Below are positions 45,121 to 58,972 of a stretch of DNA of 64,000 nt, in pieces; the stretch's first letter is position 1, and every line of letters starts with the position of its first letter. The position numbers and the translations under genes are program-made. The notes beneath the pieces are model-generated. The model ran no database searches. It saw only the letters and a list, made by a program, of their open reading frames with translations, and was not told the DNA's origin. The stretch is from Casuarina equisetifolia (Eukaryota; Streptophyta; Magnoliopsida; Fagales; Casuarinaceae), in NCBI GenBank assembly GCA_028551475.1, contig CM052354.1, forward strand, positions 12,832,785 through 12,896,784. The letters are read 5' to 3'.

Positions 45121-47471
45121 CGTTAGTCCATGAAAGAAGCCAATGACCTTTCGACTCTTTCTGCTCTGCAAGTGGAAATGGTAGCGCCCACAGAATTGTG
45201 GCAGTCATGAATTAGCTGGGCCACTCAGCCACTTGTCTACAGGAACAGCCCTTTTATCTTTTCAAGCTTTGCTTTTTGGGTTTGTCTTTTTTCTCGTTTT
45301 GTTTTCTTCTTCTTCTTCCCCAACTCTGCCGGACCCCAAAGGCTTCGTTCTTTATACTGCCAAAGCCTCTGGTTTTGCTAGCTCCGTCAGCCAAAACAGC
45401 CTTGCCAGCTTTCTTTTGTCTTAGTTTAATCCCAAAGGTCAAGAGATTCGGTGGTGTCATTGTTACTTGGAAAATATAAAATTGATTATAGGTTCTGCAT
45501 GTGTTCACCAATGGTTTTGTCGTGATGGAAATTGTTTCTTTTCACCAAACAGTGTATCTACCCTGTTTCAGGAGCTGGTCATTACCGGCGGCTATAATTA
45601 ATATCTAGAAATTTAGATTAAAAAAAAATAGGAAGATTCGAGACAAGGTTGAGTACATGGGATATTTTCAAAATATTGAAGAAGTAAGAAAAGAGAATAA
45701 GAGAAGGAAAGATGAAAGAAAAAGATTCTACTATTACTATTTTTACAAAAAATTTATATTTAAGTTAACCTGTATAAGAATAAATAAATAAGTAAATAAA
45801 TCAAAACTGATAAATAGTATGGACTAGGAGAAGAATGACGTCTAATTCTTCAACAATACATATTTTATTTGATTATCATTAGAACTAATATCTTTAATGA
45901 CAACATAAAAATTCAACACTCAAAAAAAAATTGAAGTAAAGCTTAAAAATAAATGATCCTCTAATTATTAAATTAGCTTTTAAGGTGAGCTTTTAAACCT
46001 TCTAATTTATCAGTAAAACTAAAGTTGAATTTACTCCATCTTCTATGACTTTGGACTTAATAATCTTTAGTATGCACAAGAATATCTACATGATAAAATT
46101 TTCACGTAAGAAAATAAGATTCTTAAGATAAAATCTAAAGCTTATTCTAGATAATTTTCATTAATATTTTAGTATTTTTCTTATATTTTAAAAATAAAAT
46201 TTTTGAGATATTTTTTTAAATAAATAATAATCTTACTCTTAAACTAGCTTTTAATCCTTTTCATTCCATACAACTTGAGTTCAATAACATTCAATGTACA
46301 TTGAAGTATATGCATAATAAAAGACAAACATCAAAAAATAAAAATCTTTACATTAAAGTTTAGAAAGAAATAAATCATCTAACTATTGAACTAATTTTTG
46401 AATTTGACCTTTAGGTTTTTTAATCAAAGGAGTGTAAAGTTAATAAATACCAGTAATCCTAATTGCTAATTTTCGTGGTTAAGCATAAAAAGAATGAAAT
46501 TAGCTGTATAAAACGTTTAAAGTATTGTCATTCCAAAACCTACTTGAAATAAAATAAATTGTTGGCCAACTGGACGCTGTTGCCGCGTGGTGCGACACAC
46601 TTCCCACGTGTGTGTCTACGGCGCACCCCTCATGCCGCAGAACCTGAAACCTCTCTTGATTCCCACGTCCCATAATGAATTTTATATATTTAATTCCCCT
46701 CAAATATTAAATAAATAATTTCCATCACTTTCTTGATTCCTGTGTTATTCTCCCTACATTTTTTTATTCTCAAACCATTTATTTTAATGAAATTTCCAAG
46801 CACCTTCCCTTTCTTCACACCCACTTCACACCAAAAATTACTCTATTTGCTTGCTGACACGATCATGGCTGTCGTTCAGACACGTGTGAAACCGAACCTT
46901 ACACGTGTTAAACACTAAAGCTCTCATATGATATTTTCAATTGTTATCGTACAGCTTTTGGGAGTTCCCAGATGGGGCAGGTTCTGGGTGATCTTCACTC
47001 GTTTAAATTATGCAGAGTGATGGAGAAGTTTACGGTGGAGAGGAAGAGCATTGAAAAGGAAGATACGCAGAAGATTTTCACCTCCAGCAGTGCATTTTTA
47101 CCGACTCCATTGTCAAAAGCTTAAAGGCTTGATGTTTTTGTGGGACATGACAACCCTAATATTAAATGCAGAGACTTGTACGTGGACCGTTCATAATGAA
47201 GGTATTGTGAGTCTACAAACATGGAAGACTTGCTTTGTTTAGTCTGTCAACTTCGGGAGAAAGCAGGGGGGAAATATTGAAATCATTCATGAGGTTGCAG
47301 GGACCTATGATGGCAGCTTTCTGTGGAGGTTTAGGATGGGTTGAAAAGGTGAACCACCGACTCTAAATCTGCAGCAGACAAGTGTTGCAGGATCAGTTTT
47401 CTATTCAGTCTGTGAGTTTGAATACTTTTGACAATGTAATTGGTTCACACAATTTACATCATTGTCATATC
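45121..47471. other. Intergenic region with an ACGT-motif cluster
   Basis: Mostly AT-rich with no recognised gene. The exceptions are a GC-richer piece at about 46560-46680 and the stretch 46860-47410. CACGTG cores lie at 46605, 46881 and 46902, the last two in ACACGTGT context (typical of ABA-response elements). Confidence 0.4.
46972..47124 (+). CDS. Possible 50-residue small ORF downstream of ACGT-motif cluster
   Basis: ATG at 46972 and TAA at 47122-47124. The predicted peptide is mixed-charge (MGQVLGDLHSFKLCRVMEKF at its start) and ends in LPTPLSKA, with no domain I recognise. The interval has more balanced base composition than its AT-rich neighbours, and three CACGTG motifs lie within 370 bp upstream. 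It could be a genuine small gene, a first exon, a transcript leader or chance. Confidence 0.15.
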   Translation: MGQVLGDLHSFKLCRVMEKFTVERKSIEKEDTQKIFTSSSAFLPTPLSKA

Positions 47472-48324
47472 TTTAATTTTATGGGGTTGGATTTCTCACA
47501 TTTTACATGAGATTGTAAAATCTACCTCGAAACTCTATGCTTTAATAACATCATATGAAATATCCATATCATAACATAACATGTTCCTTACCTTAGTCTA
47601 AGTCTAGACATTTATACTATAATATATTCTTTTACTGCATCGTGGGTTTATATATTTACACTACTTTGTTGCTTTTCTATATAAATTTGGGTTATTTAAA
47701 TTCATGAGAGTGTTAAGGGCATTTTGAGCTCTAATATCATGTAAGAAAAATACAAATCTACCTTAAAAATTGGCTCATGAAGTAACAAGAAATAATTACA
47801 TTTAATTATGTATATAATTGCATACCTTAATAATATAAGACTAGATGTTTACATTATAACAATGACTTAACATTTTTATATATCTTTTTCCTGGATTTTG
47901 TCCAAATTTATAATTAATTTTATGGGGTTGGATTTCTCACATTTTACATAAGACTATAAAATTCATCACGAAACTCTATACTCTAATAATATGAGATGAA
48001 ATATCCATATTATATACTTTCTTTACCTTAGCATAACTCTAGACATTCTTGTCTTAATACATCCTTTCATTGCAATGTGGATTTGTATATCTACTTTATG
48101 ATGTCACTTTTCCTCTATACATATATTTGAGTTATTTAAATTCACTAGAATGATGAAGGTGACCTAAACTATGAAATCGTGTAAAGAAAACTCAAATCTA
48201 CTTTAAAAATTGGCTTGTGAAGCGACTAGAAATAGTTATATTCAATTATAAATATAATTTTACACCTTAATAATGTAAGACTGGATATTGATATCATAAC
48301 AATAACTTAACATTTTTATATATA
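47472..48324. repeat. Diverged tandem duplication, about 0.4-kb units
   Basis: 47472-47884 and 47924-48324 are related along their length: both open with ATGGGGTTGGATTTCTCACA and pass through CGAAACTCTAT, AAAATTGGCT and ATAACAAT(G/A)ACTTAACAT. The phrase at 47732, GCTCTAATATCATGTAAG, is the reverse complement of a degenerate copia primer-binding-site context, so the block may derive from an LTR. Confidence 0.7.
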
Positions 48325-51300
48325 AAATCAAATTTGAATAGATATAATTTGCAACAAAAAAAAAGTGCGTGTCATTCTTAAAAAATCAATTTAAAGAAGA
48401 ATAGTCTTATAATATGATATTAAAATTTAAATTTCAAAAGTGACATCCTTTTATTCATTAAAAGATAAAAAGAGTTGTAATATTCTCGTAGGTTGAAGTG
48501 TTTTTTGAACATATTGTCTCGTATTACTTTAAGAAAAAATATTTATCTTCTTACATATTGATTGTAAAGAAAGAAAAAAGATTTTATATCAAACATCACA
48601 CATAAGTTTATAAATGGATCACTTTTTTTTTTTTTTTGGTTTCGTATATCTTATCTTTTAGAACTTTCACTTAGAAAGATTACCCTCTATATTTGTTTGT
48701 TTATATCTTGGATTAGAATAAGTTACTGTAATTCATCATCTATCGTATTAAAATTTTGATGGGCAGAGGTCTTTACTTTTATAGATATTTTTAAATTAAT
48801 TTTTTGAAAGAAAATCAATTTCCTAAAATTGTATCCCTTTAAAAATAATGTTGAAAGTAAACAGAAAAAGAAAAAAAAAAACTAGCCATTTGAATCCTGG
48901 AGGCATCACAAGCTCCATAGGAAGTTGTGGCTCCTTTCTATTCAAAAATGTAAGGTTTGCAGAGTTCTGAACTTCCCTTCCTGAAGAACCTACGTCCCCA
49001 AGTTGATATCCGCCTTGTGAAGACCATATGTTTTGGTCATTTCAACATCTTGGGCTCAAACATGGTAACCTGCAGAAGTCCTCTTCAATGGCACTTCGTC
49101 AAACCCAAACAAGCCTCTGCAAATCTTGGCCCAATTTGTTGGTCAATTAGGCAGAAACAGAGCCCCAAGTGGTACATTGACATGAAAACAACTAATGGGC
49201 CTTTTGGTCTAAAAATCCTGCCTTAACTGCTGGTTTGTCAAAAAGTGCAGAAATTGCTAATATTGTGGTTCATAGCCTTTGGAACGACCAGAAAGTGTGG
49301 CATTTCTTATGGTGGTTGACCATTCAGGTTGGTTTAATTTCAAGTTTTGCTAGAAAAAAGAAGATGCCTATCTTTATCAATGAAAGTTCAACATCGCATG
49401 GTGGCAGTGTGGATGAGAGCCATAATGCAATAGAAACAATGTCTTGAAAATTATTTGATTTGAAAGCCAAACTTTACAGGAATCTGAGCTTATGAACAAA
49501 TGATAACAGGTACCCACCAAGAATACAAACGAATTAGAGACCCCATGTGCCTTTTCCTTTCAGAAAAAGATAAAGCAAGGCAAGGTTAGCTGAATGGAGT
49601 GTCTACGGCTCTGAGAAGTTGAGGGGAAAGAACCTAACATTTTAAGCAGATTTCATTTTCTTGCCTGCAAAGCAGACATCGTGATCATCACTATAATTAT
49701 TCAATAAAAGCCCCTTTGGAGTTTTCCCATGGTGTCCCCATTAGTACAGCCAGACCACGAATGACCAGCCACTGGACGATAATGTCTTCTTCCTCGAGTC
49801 ACTAGGCAATGGTCATAAAAGAGGAAAGTGGCAGAGCTCCCCACTCACTAGAAAAGAAAGCGAAAGAACCAAAATGTACATGACAGCCTGCTATTGATAT
49901 GTCGAGGTACATCCAGATGTACCATCTTGATTAAGAATCTTGGGTTGTCAATCTGCAGCTGGTTTTATGCATCTTCAAGCCAGGGGGCCCTTCTCCCCAT
50001 GTACAATGCCTCGTGGAACACTTCTAGTTCTCAACTGTGAATGGGTCATCCATTTATTATGCTTGTTGTATTTATCCTGACAATAATTTGAATCCAATGT
50101 ACGACGAAATTTGAAAAGATGTTGGTACTGTAGTTTATGCAATTAGAGGCCCCTATCATCTTACTCATAATAGAAGTGATTTGAGTCAAAGTTACTGCCA
50201 AATTGTGGCAGCTTTCAGAGTGATAAAGAAAGTGAACATGATTGTTTCCATTGACATTGCCATCCATTTGCATGTCTGGTTATCCTCTTTTGCTCTCTTG
50301 TTGTGGCCCAAGTATTGACATCCTTTCACATCAGTTTTTCAGCCATCAGTTCTTACCGAGAATCTGGGTTGCTGAAGTTGGAAATACGGTGTGGAAGAAG
50401 GATAAAGCTGTGGGTTCTACCTAGTTACCATGGGTTCTGAGGACCAACCTTCAGTACCTCTGGATATTGGGTGTAAAACCCTTCAAATTTGCAGAAATGC
50501 AAGCTGTATTTGAATTGGAGACTGTCATGCCAGGCCAAGACCTTTTGGAATCACTCTTTGGTGTAGTTAAAATCAGTGGATTCCTAGCTTTGATGTCTGC
50601 CATGCTAGGCCAAGACTTGGGCTCAACTTGTCCGCATATCTGGTGGGGTGAAAACCAGTAGATTCCTTGTCCTGATGCCGAAGTTACTTTGTTAATGATG
50701 AGTCCAAATTAGTATGGCCAAGACGCTACAGTCTAACATTTCATCATACAGAAGTCTCTGCTATGAAGAGTGTAGACACATGCGGAGTGAACTTAAGAAT
50801 CCATCACCGAAATACAAAAAGAGCAGTGGTTTGGCTGAAAAGTAATAGAATGTTTGTTCTTTGTTTTAAAATAGTTTAAGAGAGAAATTACATTCTCATA
50901 TAAAGAGAACAATAGATAAATATACATACTAAATTTTAACGCACTTTTCTAACATGGAAAAACACTTCTTGCATGAGTGTCCATTTCTCCATTGAATAAG
51001 TGTAGACTTTAAAACCATGCTAGATAATTAGCTTTTTCTCTCAAAACTGGCTCATAAAAATGGTGAACATCTTTACAGAAAGCACAACATGTCCCAATTT
51101 ATCATTACTTATTTGTACCCAAATTGCAACAAAGTAAGTTAAACCTTTCTCTCACATCTTTCAACCTTAGGGAAAAGAATAGGACTTTAAGAATGATACA
51201 AAGTCCACTTTCTTCTTTAGAATTAGTTTATTAAAAAGAAAAATGCATTCCACATATAAAATGTATGATAATTCATTGTGTTAATAACGTGAGATAGAGA

Positions 51301-54300
51301 ATTTCAATATATTTATCACTTTGAGGGCGTAAAAACACCTTTCATGTGGGGATCCATTCTACAAGTAAATGGGTGCATCACTTGAAATTTAGGCTCTATT
51401 ATAATCATATAAGTAACATAATATAATCAATCCATTAACGATACGAGGGACACATAATTTCAACTTATTATTAAACTTTTTGGCCCAAATCTTCAGCAAG
51501 TACTGCATACACCTTTGTGACTTCTCCGTCCTTTCTCTCACCAAATTGTGGGTTTGATTAGTGCAGTCATTATTACAGCGAAATCGACAGCATAGGAATC
51601 CCAACCCCTAGGGGAGAGATTAGAAAGTAAAAAGCTGAGAGCTCAGTACTGTAGCTGTTGTCCCAATAGGTCAATGAATGCAAACAGTACATTGAAACAG
51701 AAATGCACATAAAATTGCTGAGCTTCTTCACCGCACTGTTGACAAACACCTACCCACCAAAAATTAATGGGATAGTTGGGATGGGTCAGTCTTGGCCCAA
51801 AAAATCAGAATCTACTGGTGGAGCCAGTCTTTCCAAATGTAGACACCTTATACATCAGTCTAGTGTACCAGGGCCACTCTCTGCTAGATTTCTTAGCAGT
51901 AAAATGCTTTGCTGTTGTAGTGGCCCCTTTCACCCTTCATTTTTTAGCGTGGTGCAGGTCAGAAAGCAATAAATGTCAGGGCCTTCGCTGTACCAGAGAT
52001 CAGATAATGAGGTTGGGAAAGTGGAATTAGTCAGAGAGTACAAAAATCCAAGCCCATTAATGGCCATCCTTCCCGCTGTTAAATATGACTAAACAAATGG
52101 TAATTCTAGCCCACATGGTATAGTTTTTTGGAATACAAAGCATCTTCCTCCCCTCTGTCCGATGGTCAATTCTTCTGCAGATTCGTATGTTCCCTGATTT
52201 GAGTCCCCACGCCCAAGCTTTTGGTGATGCTTGCCATAGCATTCATTGTTTTGGGGTTCTTTCCCCTTTTCACAAGGCAACAACTTTAGGTCCACCCTCT
52301 CCTTATAAATATGTGGGCAAAAACATCTACAAGCTTAGGGGTGAAGTAAATGACAAGAGAAATTTGAAGAACATGGGTCACTATTTGAACTTTTGCACTG
52401 TTTGGTTTCCTGCAAGTACAAGCTCCAAAAAGAAAATATAAAAGAAGAAACTAAATTCCATACTTAAGAAGAGAGACTCCACTGATTAATATACCCTGCA
52501 ATAAATCTGTTAGCAGTACGTTCTACTAATTGGTTCTTTGTTATTTCGTATTGAGCCACATGTACTACACCATTAAGAGATTGGAGTTTTAAATTTCCAT
52601 CACTGTCTGAGAAGGAAATGTCGGTTTATATTTCCATACTATTTATATTCAAGAAGTATCAAAACAAGGGATAAGGAGACGTGGGTTCTCACCTAACAAA
52701 ATTGAAGGAAAAGGCCAGCTGCACCAAGGAACATGCATGCTATGAAAAGGATGAATCAAATAATGTACCTGATCAATGTCTCTCTTTTGTCAAATTACAA
52801 TTCATTGTGGATCATATCAAGGGGCCCTGCCACACATTGCTTTGTCACTTAATGAGGCTATTTGGTTGAAAAGAGTACCACTTGGGTTTAATTGGGACGA
52901 CAGTTTTGCTGGTTTTTCAAGGCCTAGGTTGGTGTTTGGTAGCCATTATTCATTGTGAAAATGATTTCAAAATAAAGGGGAGGAAAGGAAAATAAATAAA
53001 TTACATGAAAAAAAGGCCATCCCTACACCCTAGTGTTTTCAGAAAGTAAAAAGCATAATCCTAATATCATGTAATGCTTTATTCCCATCTTTTTCGTGGC
53101 TTTATATTGCCTAAAGCACTAATTACTGTACTTGAAAAGGACAGAGATGAAATTATGGCTTCTCCATTAGTTAACATTTTTCCTTTGCCCCCCTAATTTG
53201 TATACAAGATAATTATTTTTCCATGTCCCGGTAGAATTAGATTCTAAGTTCCTCTTTTCTACAACTTTTAGGTACAAAATAAAGTGGACCATTGACATCT
53301 TTCTTACAAACAAGCACCTCCGACCCCTCCAGAAGAATGAAAAAAAAGAAGAGAGAACCCAATAAAAAGAAATTCAATTGTAGCTAGCCCATAGCATAGG
53401 CTCCCACGTTGAAGTCATCTTTAATGGAAAACATAAATTAGTGGTGTAGACTTATCATGAAACTAAGATCAATGGGGACAATTATAGCATAAGACAGGAT
53501 GATATCTGTCCTCCACTTCCATTGCTGAAAAAGCATGTGGAGAATACAAGAAAAAAGCTAGTGCTTGCAAGGACGGCATGTTCTTCTGCATTGCATATGT
53601 CAATAGCTTGCTGCCATGGTAATTTCCCCGAGACCCTCATTCACGACACCAGGTCCTTATCATTGCCTCACCTTTCAAGCTTAGGCAGGCTGATTTGTTC
53701 CATGACTCCACCCACTTTCGCCTGGTCCCAGATGAAAACTATCCGTCAAACAATACGGGCTTAATCATCCACCCCATTTGTATAAACATAACTATGCATT
53801 CCTTTGTCCCCTTCCGTGGCGATTTGGATAGCTTTCAAGGTTTGAAAATTTGGGATGTGGTTAGGTTGATGATAATGGATTAATTTAAACACCACTTCAT
53901 CCAGAGTCTATATGAAGTTCCTTGAACCAACATGCAGTCCATTCAGGTCGGCGAAAAAAAACTTTGGTTTCTGTCATTAAAATAAAAGTCCTCCACGGAT
54001 CCTGTCTAAATCATATTTAACACATTTCTTACGCATTCAAAGATGTCAAACTTCTCCAGGAGCCATATTCCATGATCAAATAGAAGGAAAGAAACAAAGA
54101 GAGTCCTGCAATATGGTCAAGAGTTCGAGATATGACCCTGGAGGAAGAATCCACAGGCTTTTTACCTGGTCCAATCTTGGAAGCAACCACTCTGAATAAT
54201 AATACAGATGAAATTAGTGAATCCTGAACCTTCCGGACAGGAAAGGAATCTTCATGTTCTGCACAGTTGACAGCTGAAAAAAAATTGTTCTCGTCCCAGG

Positions 54301-57300
54301 ACAGCCATAAATCTAGCAACTTCTACTTTGGTTTGGTGGAACTGTAAAGTTGGGGAGCCTCTTTTGTTGGGATAAGCCCCAGTAGAGCCCTGGAAATTTC
54401 GTAAAGAAACTCAAAGTCGTGGTCTTTTCAATGCATATATCTTCTCAAAGCTTTTTAATGGAGCTGAGTGTGACCTGCCCTTATTTGACATCTGCCCAGC
54501 AGCAACCCTCGGTACATGTTGCAGCAATGGACAAACTGCAGTGGTGGCCATGTGATCTCCCTCAGATTCCAGCTTATCTAAAAGCCAGTAACAGTTACGA
54601 GTTGTACAATATAATCTGGTTAGATTTTGCTTCCTGTGATCCCAAAATCTGATGGTCCATCAAATCATTAGGAGCCTAACACTCTTTCAACCCACCTTCT
54701 TTGGTCTGATTTCTTGAGGGGTTCCTCCACGTTTTAAGTAACTTTTGTTCTTTAGAATCTGTCATGTGCAAGTTACCTTAAATCTTTCTGCTTTTTTCGT
54801 TTTTTTTAAACCAATTGAAAACTAACAAGTGAACAATGTTCACCTGGCATAAGTTTTTCATAATTATATGTTAAAAAAGATTTCAAACATGATTAAGGCA
54901 ATAAAAGGGTTTTATTCTTAACAGGCTTCCTCACAACCACCACAAGATTTAAACTCTATAAAAATGTTAAACACAAGATCATTTTCACTTCAAATTCCTA
55001 ACAATTCTTGTGTAGGTTGTGCATATATAATTTTCTTCTCTTTCTAGAGCAAGAATAAACCCATTTGGTTTTGGCGAAAACTGGGATCTGAAGGACATGT
55101 GTTGACCGAACGAGGCACGAAGGAATAATTTCTCCAAAATCAATGTGGTGGCCACCTTTTTAATGCTCCAAGAAATTGAAACAGCTTCACATTGAAGATT
55201 CAACGGTCTAACGCCAATCTTTCTGGGAACGTGGAGAATTTCTTTTCCTTTATTTGTCATAATTCAAATCCTGGGTAGTGGTTAAACCACCGCTGTCCAT
55301 TTATTTGGGCCAACGTTAACAATCTTCCGCCGGATCTTCAGCAGCTATTTGGGCCTCCTCATCCATTATTAAGACAAATAAATCTTTTAATATGCTGACG
55401 ATAAGGAAAAATTGTGGAAGATAATAGAGAATGTTAAAGTCAACAAAACACCTGAACCAATTAGGAGCACGGGACGGCTAAATTTCTTGGTCTCTGATTC
55501 AAGATCGAGTGTGAATTGGGTTGTATGCATAAAACAAAAATGTTGAATTCAAGACCTAAATTTTGGAAGTGTGAATTCTGGTGCATGGATAAAAAGGTGG
55601 GTTGCTCAATATAGGAGTAAGTCTTTTTTGAAACTCCATAATTGTCTTATTTTCTTTTCTTTTCTTTTTAAAGATAAATTCATTATGGGCACTGATAACT
55701 AGCCGTTGGATTACTGACTTTATATTGCAATACACTACCCAATTCACGTATGTAGAACGTCAAACCTTAGACTTTAAGATTAGAATCCTCACTAACTCAC
55801 TACTTGAGTTAGTTGGCTAATGACACAATAATATTGTGTGATGTTATCGGCTTATTGACTTAAAATTGTTTATGATTGTTTAATAGGAGTTAATCTTTTT
55901 TAAACTCAATAATTTTCTTCTTTCTTTTACTCTTTAACATTAATTCATCAAAAATTATGAGAAAGAGTGAAAGCAATTCCAAAGAATATAAAATGATGGA
56001 TGAGGAACTCATTAACCTACTTTGTAGATTCGAAATGTTTAACTAACAATTAACACGCAATCACAATTTTAGACTCTTTTCATTACTTGAGAAGATGAAA
56101 GTAAATCTTATCTTTCATTCTTGATATCACTTTTTTATTGAATATTTTTTTAGAATAAAGATCACATTTATCTAACTTTGGGTTGCTTGTGATATATCAC
56201 AAAGTACATAAATATTTTAGAAATAGGTAAAATAATATGTAAAAAAAATTGGTTCATGCAGTATTTAATTTTTTATTGTCCACACAATTTTATGTTCTCT
56301 TCTTTTACCCGTTCCTTGTTAAATTGTACAATTTTTTTATGATGTATCCAATGAACCCAAGGCCTTAGGGATGTTACTTGCAAGCAAAGAGGCAGTGGGT
56401 GTCAGAATTTGGCAGATAATGGGTTTCATCTTATTTTGAGGAAAAGCAAGTGAAACTGTCCTCCTTTAGGTACCTAATTTTGAGACAAGATCTGGAGCAG
56501 ATGATAATGTCCACTCATGGCTATATGCACTTAGTAGAAGAAAACTCTCGATACTAAAAAAACAATTATTTCCACATTAGCTTCCACACCTTTTCTTCGT
56601 TAATCATGATTGTTGTTCCTTTTATTATTTAATTAATTACTTATCAAATAATAGATAAGCATTGATTTTAGTAGTCCCATAAAATAAAAAAAAATATTGG
56701 AAAACTAACAAAAACTTTTAAAGCACCCAAAAAAAATTGCAAAAAATTGATGAAAACTAGGCACATTGAATAAATCGTCTGACACCCTATTCATTATTGT
56801 TATACATTCGAGATGATAATAATAATAAAAGTATTTTTGAAATTAGTACTTTGAAAAATTGATCCTTGCCATTTCATTGAAGAAAAAGACTAGGAATGAG
56901 AAAAGCTCAATAGTAAACGCATCAAAAGTTTAAGGCCAAAAAGAAAACCCAAAGGTTACCATGTGATTAATACAATTCACTAAAGTCTTTGAAAAAGAAA
57001 AAGAAAAAAAAAAAAAAAGGAAGACAAGACTTAGTTGTTGTGACTTCCATTGTTTGATTAACCTACATTTTCTCTAGAGATTGTTGAAACACTTACAAGA
57101 ACTTTGAAATTAGTAGAATTTGTTTTCTTTAAAGATGACATATTTTTATTGACATGTACCTAGTCTTATGGTGTGCAAGTGCTGACTAACTCTATGCCTT
57201 GAACCATAGTAGTTAATACAATTCTTGCTAGTTATGTAAGCAACATTAACATAATAAAGAACATAAAAGAAAAAGGACAAAAACACCAGGGGAAGTAATT

Positions 57301-57608
57301 ATCAAATAAAAGAATTTATATATGAATTAAATTTCAAAGAGAGAAAATTAAAACAAAAAAGCAATGCCACTACCCACGTGACCCATGTACATCATCACCT
57401 CTAGGTATTTTCACTACCAGAGGGGGAACCAAAAAAAAAAAAAAGGAAAAATAGAGAAGAGATTATAATGCTTATTATACTCGATATTATTTGATGTTTT
57501 TTCTTCTTCATTTTTTTCTCCAAAAAAAGAAAAGAAAAAAAAAACTGGCACTCATCTGGTGGGGCCCGCTAATGGGCCAGGGCTATTGACATTTTGGGCT
57601 CGGCGGCC
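48325..57608. other. Gene-poor intergenic region
   Basis: No gene I can defend. Segments at about 48880-50700 and 51700-54700 are less AT-rich than the rest and contain scattered short frames without recognisable domains, so unannotated non-coding transcripts or old gene debris are possible. A small 76-bp-period repeat is at 50520-50680. The rest is AT-rich. The GC content rises from about 57550 into the E3 ligase gene. Confidence 0.5.
50520..50680. repeat. Imperfect 76-bp-period repeat, two units
   Basis: ATGCCAGGCCAAGAC at 50527 recurs as ATGCTAGGCCAAGAC at 50603, each followed by a related tail ending in (A/G)GATTCCT. Confidence 0.55.
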
Positions 57609-58972
57609 CTAAGTGAGAAACACTTCGACGCTGGAGCTTCTTCCGGTCAGGCAAAGCGGACACGCCTGCGCCGCCTGATCACACTCTGTACACAGACACA
57701 GATGCCGACACGGTATCAGAACCACCGACGCCACCCGTTTCCGGCAAACTTTACATCTCGGCCCCGACGACACCATTCTTTCCGGGTCTATATACGCCGA
57801 CTCGGCGTCCTCCGCCTGGCCCTCTGCGCATCCCAGTGGATCCTCCGCTCTTCGGGAATCCTGCGCCGGGGAGACTCCGGTCATCATGGCTTTTTGGAGC
57901 TGGGCTTGGAGTGAGGCTGCTTGAACTTCTTGCGCCCGGGCCTTGGCCTGCCACATCTGCGCCTCCACGCTCAGTTGCGCCGCGCGAGCTTCCAGCTCGA
58001 CGTTTCTCCGCGTCGCTTTCTCCACCTCCGCTTCCTTCTCTCGCAACTTACGAGCTACGGTCCCCTCCGCGGCACTCAGCAGGGCACGATAGTGCCTCTG
58101 CCTTTTTTCCGCTAATGTTAGCCGCAGTTGCTCTCCCTGGAAACGAGTTCCGGAAATGGAGAAAACAATCAGAAAATAGAATCGAAACGGAAAAACTATC
58201 AGAAACCCATTTGAGCAAAGTGAAAATAAATACCTGGGCTTGAAGGAATTGCTCGATTTCGTCGCGCTGTTGCTTGATTTGGCTGGCAAGGTCTTCTGCT
58301 ATAAGAGATAGGAAAGAAGAAGATGATTGACAAACATGATGCTGCTGTTGCTGTTGCTGCCGTTGTTGTTGTTGTAATTGGTGCCGCTGTTGTTGTTGGT
58401 CTCCGAAGGACAACCGGAGACCGGTGGACACCACATTGGGCGGGTGCTGGTTATTGTGGAGCTGAGACAGTTCTATAAGCTGAGGAGCTTGGGATTGCAA
58501 AGAGAATATTGGATTGATTGGAGCCGATGATGAAACGCCATTGGTAGGTGCAATTTCTCTGGCCCTCTTCCGCGGATTATTGGGAGCACCCCCTGTGATT
58601 CAAGCACAAAGATAGCCCATTTCAGGAACTGAATTGGCTTCAATGGCGTAGGAGCTCAATTGAGAAATCAAAGATTTCGAGCAAGAAACTAAAGATAGAA
58701 AGATTAGAAACTGCGTACCTCCATTATCGAGCAGTATCATATGGGATTGATCAAGAAACCCACCCGGTTGTGGTTGTAACGAGTAATCAAGACCTTCTTG
58801 TCCGTTTCTGCAAAAAGGCAATGAAACAAGGGATCAGACAAAGATTACGACCAGAACAGAAAGCACAGGTTGCCGAAACCAACAAGGTAGCGGGAGAACC
58901 AACCAACCAACCACCACCCACCCACCTGTTAAGGAGGAGGACATTTGAAGGGTATTGAGCCTGGACAGCCAT
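57609..58972 (-). CDS. BOI/BRG-type RING E3 ubiquitin ligase, four exons
   Basis: Proteins of this family (BOTRYTIS SUSCEPTIBLE1 INTERACTOR and its related genes, BRG) are RING-type ubiquitin ligases that restrain cell death and interact with DELLA proteins in gibberellin responses. Exons 58972-58926, 58807-58719, 58592-58234 and 58136-57609 (stop TAG) join to 340 residues. The start MAVQAQYPSNVLLLNR is the family's usual one. Seen in order: a PRKRARE nuclear-localisation-like motif (52-58), NVVSTGLRLSFGD, a glutamine-rich run (about 111-129), a long coiled coil with QIKQQRDEIEQFLQAQGEQL and LAEKRQRHYRALL (about 150-245), an AESAYIDPERM linker, and a C-terminal RING from C293-x2-C296 through PCRHLCLC (307-314) to CPLC (324-327). 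The last residues SSVEVFLT are typical. Introns lie at family-like positions. Intact; which BRG member is not resolved. Confidence 0.94.

Noticed and set aside
48957..49226. 89-codon plus-strand ORF in the gene-poor gap
   Set aside because: No recognisable domain, no splice or promoter context.
57836..58243. 135-codon plus-strand ORF over the E3 ligase
   Set aside because: Shadow of the GC-rich coding exons on the other strand.
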